A DNA stretch of 64,000 nucleotides from Streptomyces actinomycinicus (GCF_016741775.1 NZ_JAERRK010000016.1:124001-188000); one strand, 5' to 3'; counted from the stretch's first letter, positions 1 to 8,365 are shown. The notes: generated by a model from the sequence alone, not told the origin. A program made the numbers and translations.

Positions 1-767
1 AGCGGCACGGGAGGGGCGTCGAGTTCGTGGAGCGCCCCGCCGTATCCGGCCACGCGCGCGAGGACGGCGGCGGCGTCCCGGAGGCGGACGGAGCGGCCGG
101 AGCCGATGTTGATCACGCCCTGGGCGGCGGAGAGCGAGGCGGCGTGCACGGCCCGCGCGACGTCCCGTACGTCGACGAAGTCGCGCTGGACGCCGAGTCC
201 GCCGAGCTTGAGTTCGCCGTCGCCGGACTGCATCGCCCGGCGCATGGCCTCCGCCAGCCGGCCCAGCGGGGAGCCGGCCGGGGTGCCGGGGCCGGCCGGG
301 GAGAAGACGCGCAGCACGACGGCGTCCAGCCCGGAGCCGAGGACCAGCTCGGTCGCGGCGAGCTTGCTGACACCGTAGGGGCCGCCGGGACGCGGCACGG
401 CGTCCTCGGCCGTGGAGGAGCCGGGCTGGCTCGGGCCGTACTCGGAGCCGCAGCCGATCTGGACCAGGCGGGCACCGCAGCCGCTGCGCCGCAGGGCCTC
501 GCAGACGGTGGCCACGGCGACGGTGTTGTGCCGGGTGAGTTCGCGGGCGCCGCCGCGGGTCGCGCCCGCGCAGTTGACGACGACCCCGGGATGGACCGCG
601 TCCAGGAAGCGGGTGAGCGCGCCCGGGCTGCCGGTGGCGAGGTCGAAGCGGACGTCGGCGTCGTCGCCGCGACCGAGCGCGGTGAGCTGGACGGCCGGGT
701 CGGCGAGCAGGCGGTCGGCGACGAAGCGGCCGATGAATCCGTTGGCTCCGATCAGCAGGACCCTCAT
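1..767 (-). CDS. NAD-dependent epimerase/dehydratase, 3' end cut by window edge
   Basis: Extended short-chain dehydrogenase-type nucleotide-sugar epimerase, translated by eye because the stop codon lies outside the window. The N-terminus MRVLLIGANGFIGR carries the GxxGxxG dinucleotide-binding motif. Further on come the active-site Tyr-Lys in PYGVSKLA, preceded by a serine-rich segment (GCGSEYGPSQPG), and the family's RDFVDVRDVARAV segment. About 255 codons are visible, so only the C-terminal part of a roughly 300-residue protein is missing. The ATG overlaps the TGA of a 49-codon ORF (ATGA), and the gene is the last visible member of an operon with a PelF-type glycosyltransferase and a membrane protein. 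Likely role, inferred from context: making a nucleotide sugar for a surface glycan. The exact substrate cannot be read from the sequence. Confidence 0.88.
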   Translation of the reverse strand, partial: MRVLLIGANGFIGRFVADRLLADPAVQLTALGRGDDADVRFDLATGSPGALTRFLDAVHPGVVVNCAGATRGGARELTRHNTVAVATVCEALRRSGCGARLVQIGCGSEYGPSQPGSSTAEDAVPRPGGPYGVSKLAATELVLGSGLDAVVLRVFSPAGPGTPAGSPLGRLAEAMRRAMQSGDGELKLGGLGVQRDFVDVRDVARAVHAASLSAAQGVINIGSGRSVRLRDAAAVLARVAGYGGALHELDAPPVP

Positions 768-913
768 CGTGCGGCTCCCGGGGTGTGCGTGCCGGTGGCA
801 CCGGCCGTGTCGAAGGCTCCGGCGGCTGCTCCGGACGCTCCGGCGGTTCCGGTGGTACCGGTCGCTCCGGCGGTTCCGGCGGTGCCGGACGCTCCGGATC
901 GGGAGGTGGTCAT
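764..913 (-). CDS. 49-residue low-complexity leader ORF coupled to the epimerase
   Basis: This short ORF starts MTTSRSGASGTAG and continues as Gly/Ala/Thr/Ser repeats. Two things suggest it is translated. A strong Shine-Dalgarno (AAGGAG) lies 8 nt before the ATG, and its TGA overlaps the ATG of the epimerase gene as ATGA, the classic arrangement for translational coupling. No domain is recognisable. It could be a leader whose translation feeds the epimerase. It could also be the original N-terminus of the epimerase, put out of frame by expansion of the short GGTnCCGGC-type repeat, since the epimerase's own ATG has no good ribosome-binding site of its own. Confidence 0.45.
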   Translation of the reverse strand: MTTSRSGASGTAGTAGATGTTGTAGASGAAAGAFDTAGATGTHTPGAAR

Positions 914-980
914 CTGGTCTTCTCCTTCACAGGCGTGGTGCGGGTGCCTCCGGCGGCGGGTCGGGCCGGGGGCGGAAGCT

Positions 981-2366
981 TCACTCGGATGCTCCGGTGG
1001 GAGCGTGGGCCGAGGCCCGGGTGAGGGTGCGGGCCGCGTGCAGCAGCAGGGACAGCGCCGCGGTGCCACAGGCGAGGGCCGGTACGGCTGCCTCACCGCC
1101 GGCGCTGACGAGGGCCTCCACGGGGGAGGCAAGGAAGGCGCAGCCGGGCAGCCGGCCGGCCAGGGGCAGCGCCAGGGCCACCGCTTCCGCGGCCGTCGCG
1201 GCGCCGAGCACCAGGGCCGGGGCGCGCCGGTGCCGGTGCGCGGTGAGCAGGCGGGCGAGCAGCAGCAGGGCGCCGAGGGTGAGGGCCTGCGGCCAGGCCG
1301 CGGGTTCGTGCAGGGCGGTGGAGCACAGGGCGAGGAGTGCGGCGAGCGCGCCGAGGAACAGGGCGAACGCGCCGAGCAGGAGCGGCTTCGCGGCGGCTGT
1401 GAAGTCCTCCAGGCCCCGGCTGCCGACCAGCCTGCGACGGGCGCCGGCGGTGAGGAGATGAGCGCACCAGGCCGCCGGGGCGCAGGCCAGCAGGAGAGCC
1501 AGGACGGGCGCGGTGGCCGTGGGCCAGGGGCCGTCGGGGGTGCCGGTGGGCGGACCGTCGGGGCCGCCCGCCACGACGGCGCGCAGGAGGCCGTCGCCGG
1601 CGAGGGCGTATCCGAGGAGCCAGAGGGTCCACACGTACGTACCGCCTGCCGTCGGCCACGCGCGCGCGGGTGCCGGGCCGGCGAGCGGACCGTGATGCAG
1701 GGCCGCGCGGGTGGCGAGCGCGGCGGCGAGCAGGCCGCCGAGGGCCACCAGCAGACGGGGGTTGCCGTGGGTGAGGCGCAGTCCGGCCACGGTGGCCGCG
1801 CCGAGTGCGCCCGGCAGGAGGGTGAGCAGGACCCAGCCGGCGCGGATGCGGGGCGCGGGCAGCGGCCGGCGCGTGGGGCGCGGGTCACCGTCGCGGGGCA
1901 CGCGCGCGTACAGCTCCTCGGCGAGCGAGAAGACGTCGCGGTGCCGGAAGCGGGCGGCCGTCCGGTCGGTGACTCCGTGCGCCTCCAGCCCGGCGGCGAT
2001 CTCCAGCGGGTCGACGGCACGCTCACACAGGGTGCGGTGCCGGTGCAGCAGCGCTTTCACCGGGTCCACGGAACCGCGCCGCGCCACCCCGGCGGCACGC
2101 GTCCGGTCCGCCGTCTCGTCCCCTACGACGCGGGGGCCGGCCGGGAGTGGGGTGTGCGCGGTGTGGGCGGCGCCCCCCGCACCACCCGAACCGGCACCAT
2201 CCGATCCGAGGCCGCTCCATCCGACACCACCCGAACCGACACCGCCCGAACCGACGCCACCCGATCCGGGGCCACCTGAGGTGACCCCGCTCAAGCCGAC
2301 ACCGTCCGCACCGGCACCGTCCGCACCGGCACCACCCGCACCCGTCCTGCTGTCCAAGTCGGTCAT
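981..2366 (-). CDS. Multi-pass membrane protein of the glycosyltransferase operon
   Basis: 461 residues. Residues 1-60 are a low-complexity Gly/Ser/Val stretch coded by tandem GGTGTCGGTTCG-like DNA repeats (about 2200-2350). A soluble segment of about 90 residues follows (ALLHRHRTLCERAVDPLEIA...), then about nine or ten hydrophobic helices to the C-terminus, among them WVLLTLLPGALGAATVAGL and LLLGAFALFLGALAALLAL. Its ATG overlaps the stop codon of the upstream glycosyltransferase (ATGA), so the two are probably translated together. The size and membrane character recall the PelG partner of PelF glycosyltransferases, but I see no diagnostic PelG motif, so this is only a positional analogy. The repeat-coded N-terminus may not be the true start; an internal start would remove it. 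Confidence 0.8.
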   Translation of the reverse strand: MTDLDSRTGAGGAGADGAGADGVGLSGVTSGGPGSGGVGSGGVGSGGVGWSGLGSDGAGSGGAGGAAHTAHTPLPAGPRVVGDETADRTRAAGVARRGSVDPVKALLHRHRTLCERAVDPLEIAAGLEAHGVTDRTAARFRHRDVFSLAEELYARVPRDGDPRPTRRPLPAPRIRAGWVLLTLLPGALGAATVAGLRLTHGNPRLLVALGGLLAAALATRAALHHGPLAGPAPARAWPTAGGTYVWTLWLLGYALAGDGLLRAVVAGGPDGPPTGTPDGPWPTATAPVLALLLACAPAAWCAHLLTAGARRRLVGSRGLEDFTAAAKPLLLGAFALFLGALAALLALCSTALHEPAAWPQALTLGALLLLARLLTAHRHRRAPALVLGAATAAEAVALALPLAGRLPGCAFLASPVEALVSAGGEAAVPALACGTAALSLLLHAARTLTRASAHAPTGASE

Positions 2367-4267
2367 CGCGCCCCCTCCGCGGCCGCGAGCGGCGTGGCCC
2401 GTGCCGGTGTGCTCGTGGCCCGTACCGGTGTGCTCGTGGCCCAGCCGGGGATGCCTCGGGGCAGGGCGCGGATCGTCGGGCCGGTCCAGCGGCCGGGGAC
2501 GTGGGACTCGGCGGGCGTGGCGAACGGTAAGGGCTCGCCGGACTCGTCCAGGACCACCCGGCGGACCGGGCAGTGCGCGACGATCTCCAGGTAAATGCCG
2601 TGAAATGCCGCGATGTTCTGCTCGACGGTGAACAGTTCGAGCGCCCGGGCGCGCGCGGCCGCACCGAGCCGCTCACGGCGCTCGGGGTCGCGCAACAACG
2701 CCACGCACGCCTCGGCGAGCGCCCTGGGGTTGCGCGGCGGCACGACGAGCCCCGTACCGCCGATGACCTCCACGACCGCGCCGACGTCCGTGGACACCGT
2801 CGCGCGACCGCAGAACATGGCCTCGACGAGGCTGATCGGGAAGCCCTCCACGACGCTGGAGAGGACGACAACCGCGCCGGCGGCGTACGCGTCGGGCAGC
2901 GTCGGGGCCTCCGGACCGCCGATCCCCTCGAAGGAGACGGGATTGTCGCCGACGGCGTGCACGCCCTCCGCCTCGTCCGGGAAGAGCTGCGCGGCGAGCG
3001 CCCGGCAGTGGCCGAGGTAGGCCACACCCTCGGCGCCGGAGGGCGCGCCGACGATGCGCAGGCGGGCTCGCGGCTGCTCCCTGCGGATCTCGGCGAAGGC
3101 GTGCAGCAGCGCGACCAGGTCCTTGGCGGGTTCGACCCGGCCGACCCAGACCAGGGTGTGCGGGTCGGCGTGGTCGGGAGACTCGCCGACCTCCGTGAAG
3201 CGTGCGGCCTCCATGCCCGGGTACACCGTGCGGATCCGGGCCCGGTCGGCGCCGCACCGTTCCTGCCAGCGGCGCGCGTGGGCGTTGCCCGGGGTGAGGA
3301 TCTCGGCCCTGCGGTACACCTCGGCGGCGAGCCGGCCCTGGAAGGCGCCGAGCAGAGCGCGCACGGCGGGGGCGGCGGTGTCGGGGCCGAGGGTCAGGTA
3401 GTGCGAGCGGAGCTGGACGCCGTACTCGGTGACGAGCAGGGGTACGTCGCAGAAGTGCCGGGTGAGCAGTCCGGCGAGGGCGGCGGGGCCGCCGGCGGTG
3501 GCGTGGCAGAGGTCGGCCGCGCCGAGCCCGTGGTCGTCGTACCAGTCGAGCGAGAGGGGGCGCAGGGCGCGTTCGAGGTGCGCGGCGACGGCGAGCAGGT
3601 CGGGCACGCGCGCCTCGCGCGCCGTGCGCAGCGCGCGGGATGCGCGGCAGGCGCGTTCCAGGGTGCGTACGGCGGCGTCGGAGCGCAGTGCGCCGACGAG
3701 TCCGCCCTCCGGTCCGCCCTCCGCGCGGGCGAGTTCTGCGAGTCCGTAGAGCGCGCTGCTGAAACGGTCCGCCTGATCATCGGACGCTCCGTAAGCCGCG
3801 GAGCCCCCGGTTCCGGCAGCGCCGGCCCGGGCGGCCACGACCCCGGCGAGCGCGCGCCCTCCGGCCTCGGTCCCGGCACCTTCCGTCCCGGTGGCCGCGC
3901 CCTCTCCTGCCTCGGTCCCGGCGACCTCGCCGCCTCTGGCCTCGCTGCCTCTGGCCTCGATCCCACGGGCCTCGCTTCCGGCGCACACGGCGGCCACCAG
4001 TTCCCCGTAGTACTCGGTGAAGCGCCGGCGCGCGCGCCGTCCGAGGGCGGCCCCTTCGCTCCCGGCGGTCCACAGCGGTGCCGTACGCACCCGGGTGACC
4101 TGCGGCGGGAGTGGGACCCAGCCCTCGTCCTCCTGGCGCCGGCTGCGACTGAGCGCGTAGATGTCGAACTCGTGCTGCCCGAGCCCGCGCACGAGCCGTT
4201 CGCACCAGAGCCCGGCGTCACCGCTCACATATGGATAGCCACCCTCGGTCAGCAGGCCTATGCGCAC
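2363..4267 (-). CDS. PelF-type family 4 glycosyltransferase (DUF3492 N-terminal domain)
   Basis: 634 residues, GTG start. The N-terminus MRIGLLTEGGYPYVSGD and the following LWCERLVRGLGQHEF are characteristic of PelF-like proteins, where a DUF3492 domain precedes a GT-B fold. The C-terminal half shows the donor-site elements TLVWVGRVEPAKDL near residue 372 and VEGFPISLVEAMFCG near residue 472, with the ExxxxxxxE pattern of retaining GT4 enzymes. Known PelF proteins polymerise a cationic GalNAc-rich polysaccharide from UDP-sugars in the cytoplasm; that this one makes the same polymer is inference. An Ala/Glu/Gly repeat insertion (EARG-type, around nt 3820-3990) interrupts the middle of the protein. 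It is the first gene of an operon with a membrane protein and an epimerase. A hairpin lies in its leader. Confidence 0.85.
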   Translation of the reverse strand: MRIGLLTEGGYPYVSGDAGLWCERLVRGLGQHEFDIYALSRSRRQEDEGWVPLPPQVTRVRTAPLWTAGSEGAALGRRARRRFTEYYGELVAAVCAGSEARGIEARGSEARGGEVAGTEAGEGAATGTEGAGTEAGGRALAGVVAARAGAAGTGGSAAYGASDDQADRFSSALYGLAELARAEGGPEGGLVGALRSDAAVRTLERACRASRALRTAREARVPDLLAVAAHLERALRPLSLDWYDDHGLGAADLCHATAGGPAALAGLLTRHFCDVPLLVTEYGVQLRSHYLTLGPDTAAPAVRALLGAFQGRLAAEVYRRAEILTPGNAHARRWQERCGADRARIRTVYPGMEAARFTEVGESPDHADPHTLVWVGRVEPAKDLVALLHAFAEIRREQPRARLRIVGAPSGAEGVAYLGHCRALAAQLFPDEAEGVHAVGDNPVSFEGIGGPEAPTLPDAYAAGAVVVLSSVVEGFPISLVEAMFCGRATVSTDVGAVVEVIGGTGLVVPPRNPRALAEACVALLRDPERRERLGAAARARALELFTVEQNIAAFHGIYLEIVAHCPVRRVVLDESGEPLPFATPAESHVPGRWTGPTIRALPRGIPGWATSTPVRATSTPARATPLAAAEGAR

Positions 4268-4347
4268 GTGTGCACCCCCGATCTCCCATCTGGGGAGCCG
4301 CCGTGGTGCCGGCGGCTCGCAGCGGGATGAACGTAAGCGGACAAGGC

Positions 4348-4381
4348 GGTGGTACGACGGACGGTTGTCCGTCGCACCACC
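4348..4381. promoter_or_regulatory. 15-bp inverted repeat in the glycosyltransferase leader
   Basis: The arms are GGTGGTACGACGGAC (4348-4362) and its reverse complement (4367-4381), with one mismatch and a GGTT loop. It lies about 80 nt upstream of the glycosyltransferase start, so it is either an operator or a hairpin in the 5' untranslated RNA. It is not placed like a terminator of the DUF3152 gene, which ends about 200 nt away. Confidence 0.5.
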
Positions 4382-4520
4382 AAAAGGGGTGAACGGTCGT
4401 AACTTTCGCGTGCGGGTCGCGTTCCGTCGCGCTAAGGGATCAGAGAGTCATCGTCCGAGCGCGAAACGTTACGCCACGCGAGACGGGGCCCGGCCGGCGC
4501 GGCGAGGCCGACAGGGCAAG

Positions 4521-4556
4521 GCGGTGCGGCACGGCGGTGCGGCACGGCGGTGCGGT
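4521..4556. repeat. 13-bp tandem repeat, about 2.8 copies
   Basis: The unit GCGGTGCGGCACG is repeated exactly at 4521-4533 and 4534-4546, with a partial third copy. It sits just downstream of the DUF3152 stop codon. Confidence 0.75.
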
Positions 4557-4585
4557 CAAAGCCGGTGCGGGGGGATCAGGGGGCG

Positions 4586-6082
4586 TCAACGCGTGGGGTA
4601 CGGCCACGGGTTGGGGCGGCAGTGGATTCCGTCGTGGTCGAGGAACTTGGTCTGCTGTTGCATGACGGGCGCCAGCTCCCCGTCCTTCTGACAGCTGACG
4701 TGCCCGTTGCCGAGCCGGTGGCCGACCTCATGGTTGATCAGCATCTGCCGGTAGGCGTGAATGATCTTGTCGCCGTACGTCTTGCTGCCCTGCGCCCACC
4801 GGTACGCGTTGATCATGACCCGCTCGGTGGCGGCCGAATCGCAGGAGACGTTGTCCTCCGTGGTGTCCAGGCCCGACTTGGCGCACCACGTGGCGGTGGT
4901 GCCGGGACTGGCCAGCGTGATCACGAAGTCGGGCTTGCCGGAGGAGATGCGCTCGAAGGTACGGGCGCCTCCGTGGGCCCAACTCCGCTTGTCGTTCAGG
5001 GTCTTCTGCACGGCCTCGGCGAACAGCCCGCCGTCCAGCCCCATCCCCTGCTCGATGTCCACGCGGTACCGGTACTTCTGGCCCGTGCCGGGCGCCTTGT
5101 CGGACCCGGGCACGGCGTCGAACTTGCCCGGCCCCTTGAGCGTGGCGCTGAGCGGATAGGTCGCGCCCATCTTCTGGTCGTACGTCAGCGGTGTCGCGCT
5201 CGGCTCGACGGAGGGCGCCGGCCCGGCGGGGGCCTGCGCGTCGGGTGCGTGGCCGGTGGCGGACTGCGACTGTGCGGCGCCGTCGTCGTCCCCCTCGGTC
5301 ACCTGCCCGGCGACGATGACCGCGAGCACGGTGGTGACGGCGGCCGCCGCGATGCCGGTGAAGGCACGCCCCTTGTTCCCCTGACGCTGGCCGGATACGG
5401 CGTCGCCGTCGCCGCGCTGCGCTGGCACGGTGGCGCCGTCGGCCGCGGAGGCGAGTGGCTGCTCCTGCGGGGCAGGCCGCTGCCGGCCACCGCGTACCCG
5501 GCCCGTGCGGGAGGCGAAGACGTCGAGGTCCTCGACGGCCCCGCTGCCTTCGTCGGCCCCCTCGAACGCGTCGAGGTACTCCTGCCGCGGACCTTTACCG
5601 CGCCTCGGACCGTCCGGCCCCGCCTGTCGCTGCCGCGGCAGCACCACACCGGGACGACCGGCACCGGCCCGGCCGGCCGAGTCACCCCAGCCGCCCCCGG
5701 CTTCCCGCTGCTCGGGGTGCCCACCGCGCACGGGTGCGCCCTCACGGAGACGGGGCACACCTCGCGCGGGCGTGCCATCGGGAAACACCGGCACGCCGTG
5801 CGCGGGCGTACCGTCCGGAAGCCGTGGCACGCCGTGCGCGGGCGTACCGTCCGGCAGCCTCGGCATGCCCTGCGCACTCGGCGTGCCGTGCGCGGGCGTG
5901 CCGTCGGGGAACCCCGGTGCGTTCTGTCCCGGCGTGCCTCCGGCCACCCCCGGCCCGCTCCCCTGCGCACGCGCCTCCCGGCGGGCGTCCTCGGAGCGCG
6001 TGCCGCGCTGGTCCCTGCGCCTTGCGTCTATATCCGCGGGGTCACCCTTCGGGGCCGGTCCGCGGCGGCTGTGGCGTCCCAC
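4586..6082 (-). CDS. DUF3152 protein: membrane-anchored, metalloprotease-like
   Basis: 498 residues from a GTG start chosen because it lies 8 nt after the upstream hydrolase stop and has GAGG 7 nt upstream. The cytoplasmic N-terminal 250 residues are basic and Pro/Gly-rich and contain tandem repeats of the type PDGTPAHGVPRL (about nt 5750-5940). One transmembrane helix follows (AFTGIAAAAVTTVLAVIVAG), then an extracytoplasmic DUF3152 domain. That domain ends with a zinc-protease-like motif, INHEVGHRLGNGH, followed by cysteines that could form disulfides. The family is widespread in Actinobacteria. The HExxH-like pattern here reads HEVGH, so peptidase activity is plausible but unproven. It is probably cotranscribed with the upstream alpha/beta hydrolase. 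Confidence 0.85.
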   Translation of the reverse strand: MGRHSRRGPAPKGDPADIDARRRDQRGTRSEDARREARAQGSGPGVAGGTPGQNAPGFPDGTPAHGTPSAQGMPRLPDGTPAHGVPRLPDGTPAHGVPVFPDGTPARGVPRLREGAPVRGGHPEQREAGGGWGDSAGRAGAGRPGVVLPRQRQAGPDGPRRGKGPRQEYLDAFEGADEGSGAVEDLDVFASRTGRVRGGRQRPAPQEQPLASAADGATVPAQRGDGDAVSGQRQGNKGRAFTGIAAAAVTTVLAVIVAGQVTEGDDDGAAQSQSATGHAPDAQAPAGPAPSVEPSATPLTYDQKMGATYPLSATLKGPGKFDAVPGSDKAPGTGQKYRYRVDIEQGMGLDGGLFAEAVQKTLNDKRSWAHGGARTFERISSGKPDFVITLASPGTTATWCAKSGLDTTEDNVSCDSAATERVMINAYRWAQGSKTYGDKIIHAYRQMLINHEVGHRLGNGHVSCQKDGELAPVMQQQTKFLDHDGIHCRPNPWPYPTR

Positions 6083-6090
6083 TGCGGCCC

Positions 6091-7101
6091 TCAGCTCCCT
6101 GCGCCGGTGACGGTGACGCCGTCCGCCGGCGAGGTGGCCTCGCCGGAGCCGTCCGCCTCGGCCAGGATCTCCCGGAAGGCGCCGGCGACCACGTCCGGGT
6201 ACTCCATCATCGCCACGTGCCCGGCCTCCGGCAGGGTCAGCAGCCGGGAGTCGCGGAAGGCACGGGCCGCCCTGCGGGCCATGCGGAAGCCGACCAGCTG
6301 GTCCCGGCCGCCGTAGATCAGCAGGGTGGGAGCGAGTACACGCTCGGCCTGGCGCCACAGTCCGTGCTGGCCGCCGAGCGTGTACGCGTTCACGATCCCG
6401 CGCGCGGAGCGGGTCATCGCGTCCCAGAAGTACGGCAGCTGCAGCCGCCGCTCCAGCTCCTCGACGGCGTGCTGGAACGCCTCCGGCGAGACCCGGCCGG
6501 GGTCGCCGTAGCAGAGCGCCATCACCCCGCGGACCCGCTGCTCCGCCGTCCACTGCCTGGTGATCCGGGTGAAGAGGCCGGCGACGCCGGGCACACCGAG
6601 CAGTCCCGTCGGCAGGGCGGTGCGCTGCACGCGCAGCTCGGGCAGGGCCGGCGAGACGAGGGTGAGCGTGCGGACCAGGTCGGGACGGACTGCGGCCACG
6701 CGCGTGGCGACCGCGCCGCCGAGCGAGTTGCCGAAGAGGTGGACCGGACCGCGTTCGGCCGCGTCGAGATAGCGGATCACCGCGCGCGCGTGCCCGGTGA
6801 CGGAGTAGTCGCCGTCGTCCGGGGGCGGGGAGTCACCGAAGCCGGGCAGGTCGACCGCCTCGCCGGCGACGTCGCCCTCCAGCTCGGCCATGAGCGACGA
6901 CCAGTTCTGCGAGGAGCCACCGAGTCCGTGGACGTACAGCGCGGACGGCAGCCCCTCACGCGCGGGGGGCCGGGAGCGGATCGACAGGGTGACGCCGGGC
7001 AGACTCACGGACCGCAGCCGCTCGCCCTCGCCGACCCTGACGGGCGCCACCCTCGGAAGCACACTGGCGGCCGGCACGGACGGCGACTCGGTCGAAGACA
7101 T
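6091..7101 (-). CDS. Alpha/beta-fold hydrolase
   Basis: 336 residues. It shows the oxyanion segment YVHGLGGSSQNW, the nucleophile elbow GNSLGG (Ser as nucleophile), the acid loop IYGGRDQLV and the histidine in EAGHVAMMEYPD, which complete the Ser-Asp-His triad. It resembles esterases and C-C bond hydrolases of the MhpC/prolyl-aminopeptidase-like group; the substrate is unknown. There is no signal peptide, so it should be cytoplasmic. A TAACAT hexamer lies 6 nt before the ATG with no Shine-Dalgarno sequence, which suggests a leaderless mRNA. The DUF3152 gene follows after 8 nt and is probably cotranscribed. Confidence 0.9.
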   Translation of the reverse strand: MSSTESPSVPAASVLPRVAPVRVGEGERLRSVSLPGVTLSIRSRPPAREGLPSALYVHGLGGSSQNWSSLMAELEGDVAGEAVDLPGFGDSPPPDDGDYSVTGHARAVIRYLDAAERGPVHLFGNSLGGAVATRVAAVRPDLVRTLTLVSPALPELRVQRTALPTGLLGVPGVAGLFTRITRQWTAEQRVRGVMALCYGDPGRVSPEAFQHAVEELERRLQLPYFWDAMTRSARGIVNAYTLGGQHGLWRQAERVLAPTLLIYGGRDQLVGFRMARRAARAFRDSRLLTLPEAGHVAMMEYPDVVAGAFREILAEADGSGEATSPADGVTVTGAGS

Positions 7102-7107
7102 GCGGCA

Positions 7108-7113
7108 ATGTTA
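7108..7113 (-). promoter_or_regulatory. -10-like hexamer TAACAT for a leaderless hydrolase mRNA
   Basis: TAACAT ends 6 nt before the ATG at 7101, so transcription would begin at or next to the start codon. There is no Shine-Dalgarno sequence and no clear -35 box. Confidence 0.45.
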
Positions 7114-7299
7114 CGAGGTGATCACGCCCAGGTTTGTGTGTCGGCCGTCACAGCATGGAGCGGGCGGCACCGGAGAACCGGTCGGCGAACGGACCCGGAC
7201 GGCATGGCGTCCGGATCAGCTGTCTCCTAGGCTCGTACACAGGGCACCCGCATGTGGCCCCTGCTGTTTCCAGGGACGTTCGTAGGAAGGGAGCCCACC

Positions 7300-7542
7300 A
7301 TGGCCTATGACCCCACCGAGCCCGACGCGATCGAGGACCTCGAGGACCTTGAGGACCTGGAGGCCGGCCCGGACGCGGAGATCGACGTAGAGGCGCCCGA
7401 GGTGGACGCCGCCGAGCAGCACGCCGACATGAAGCCGGAGCGGGACGACCCACTGACGGGCGTGGACCCGGACCGGGGGAACGAGGCCGATCTCATCGAA
7501 CAGGCGCGGGTGGTCTCGATCGACGAGGACGACTACCGCTGA
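7300..7542 (+). CDS. Small very acidic protein, unknown function
   Basis: 80 residues, starting MAYDPTEPDAIEDLEDLEDL. The ATG at 7300 is preferred over an upstream in-frame start because GGAAGGGAG lies just upstream of it. About a third of the residues are Asp or Glu, with a short LED repeat near the N-terminus and a second acidic cluster at the C-terminus (SIDEDDYR). I recognise no domain and predict a disordered cytoplasmic protein. It stands alone between the divergent hydrolase gene and the TetR gene. Confidence 0.75.
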   Translation: MAYDPTEPDAIEDLEDLEDLEAGPDAEIDVEAPEVDAAEQHADMKPERDDPLTGVDPDRGNEADLIEQARVVSIDEDDYR

Positions 7543-7723
7543 CCTCTGACCTCGCCGTATCCCGCAGCGCTCGGGGGTCGCGGAAGGCCGCGAACGCGGG
7601 CTGCACCGCTTCCGCCGGCGTCCGGTACGTGAAATTCTGCGCTCGCAGCGCGCACACCACTGTTACCGAAAAGTACGATGGCCGCGCGGCCGACACCGCA
7701 TGTGGACGACTTAGGGAGGCGGC

Positions 7724-8365
7724 GTGACAGCCATCGAGCAAACTGAGGCGGCACGCCCGCGTGGCACCCGCCTGCCGCGCCGAGCCCGACGGAACCAGCT
7801 GCTGGGCGCCGCCCAGGAGGTTTTCGTCGCGCAGGGGTACCACGCTGCGGCGATGGACGACATCGCCGAGCGGGCCGGCGTGAGCAAGCCGGTGCTCTAC
7901 CAGCACTTCCCGGGCAAGCTCGACCTCTACCTCGCCCTGCTGGACCAGCACTGCGAGTCGCTGATCCAGGCGGTGCGCGGCGCACTGGCGTCGACGACGG
8001 ACAACAAGCAGCGCGTGCGGGCGACGATGGACGCCTACTTCGCGTACGTGGAGGACGACGGCGGCGCGTTCCGGCTGGTCTTCGAGTCGGACCTGACGAA
8101 CGAGCCCGCGGTGCGCGAGCGGGTCGACAAGGTGACCGTCGAGTGCGCCGAGGCCATCTGCGACGTCATCGCCGAGGACACGGGCCTGTCGCGCGCGGAG
8201 TCGATGCTGCTGGCCTCCGGTCTGGGCGGACTGGCCCAGGTGGTGGCCCGTTCCTGGCTGCACAGCGACCGCAGCGTCCCGCGCGAGGAGGCGGTGCAGC
8301 TGCTGACCTCGCTGGCCTGGCGGGGCATCGCCGGTTTCCCGCTGCACGGCACCGATCACAACTGA
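7724..8365 (+). CDS. TetR/AcrR family transcriptional regulator
   Basis: 213 residues with a GTG start preceded by GGGAGGCGGC. A TetR_N helix-turn-helix occupies about residues 20-70, with the recognition part DDIAERAGVSKPVLYQHFPGKLDLYL. A ligand-binding domain of about 140 residues (YFAYVEDDGGAFRLVFESD...) follows. The N-terminal tail is basic. No operator half-sites are obvious upstream, and the target genes are unknown; candidates are itself and the DUF3107 gene immediately downstream. The protein should act as a dimeric DNA-binding repressor or activator in the cytoplasm. Confidence 0.92.
   Translation: MTAIEQTEAARPRGTRLPRRARRNQLLGAAQEVFVAQGYHAAAMDDIAERAGVSKPVLYQHFPGKLDLYLALLDQHCESLIQAVRGALASTTDNKQRVRATMDAYFAYVEDDGGAFRLVFESDLTNEPAVRERVDKVTVECAEAICDVIAEDTGLSRAESMLLASGLGGLAQVVARSWLHSDRSVPREEAVQLLTSLAWRGIAGFPLHGTDHN

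Larger units (their letters stand above)
4268..4585. other. Intergenic region upstream of the glycosyltransferase operon
   Basis: 318 nt without a gene, lower in GC than its surroundings between 4370 and 4470. It should hold the promoter of the glycosyltransferase operon and the end of the DUF3152 transcript. Visible structure is a 15-bp inverted repeat (4348-4381) and a 13-bp tandem repeat (4521-4556). I found no clear -35/-10 pair. Confidence 0.6.
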
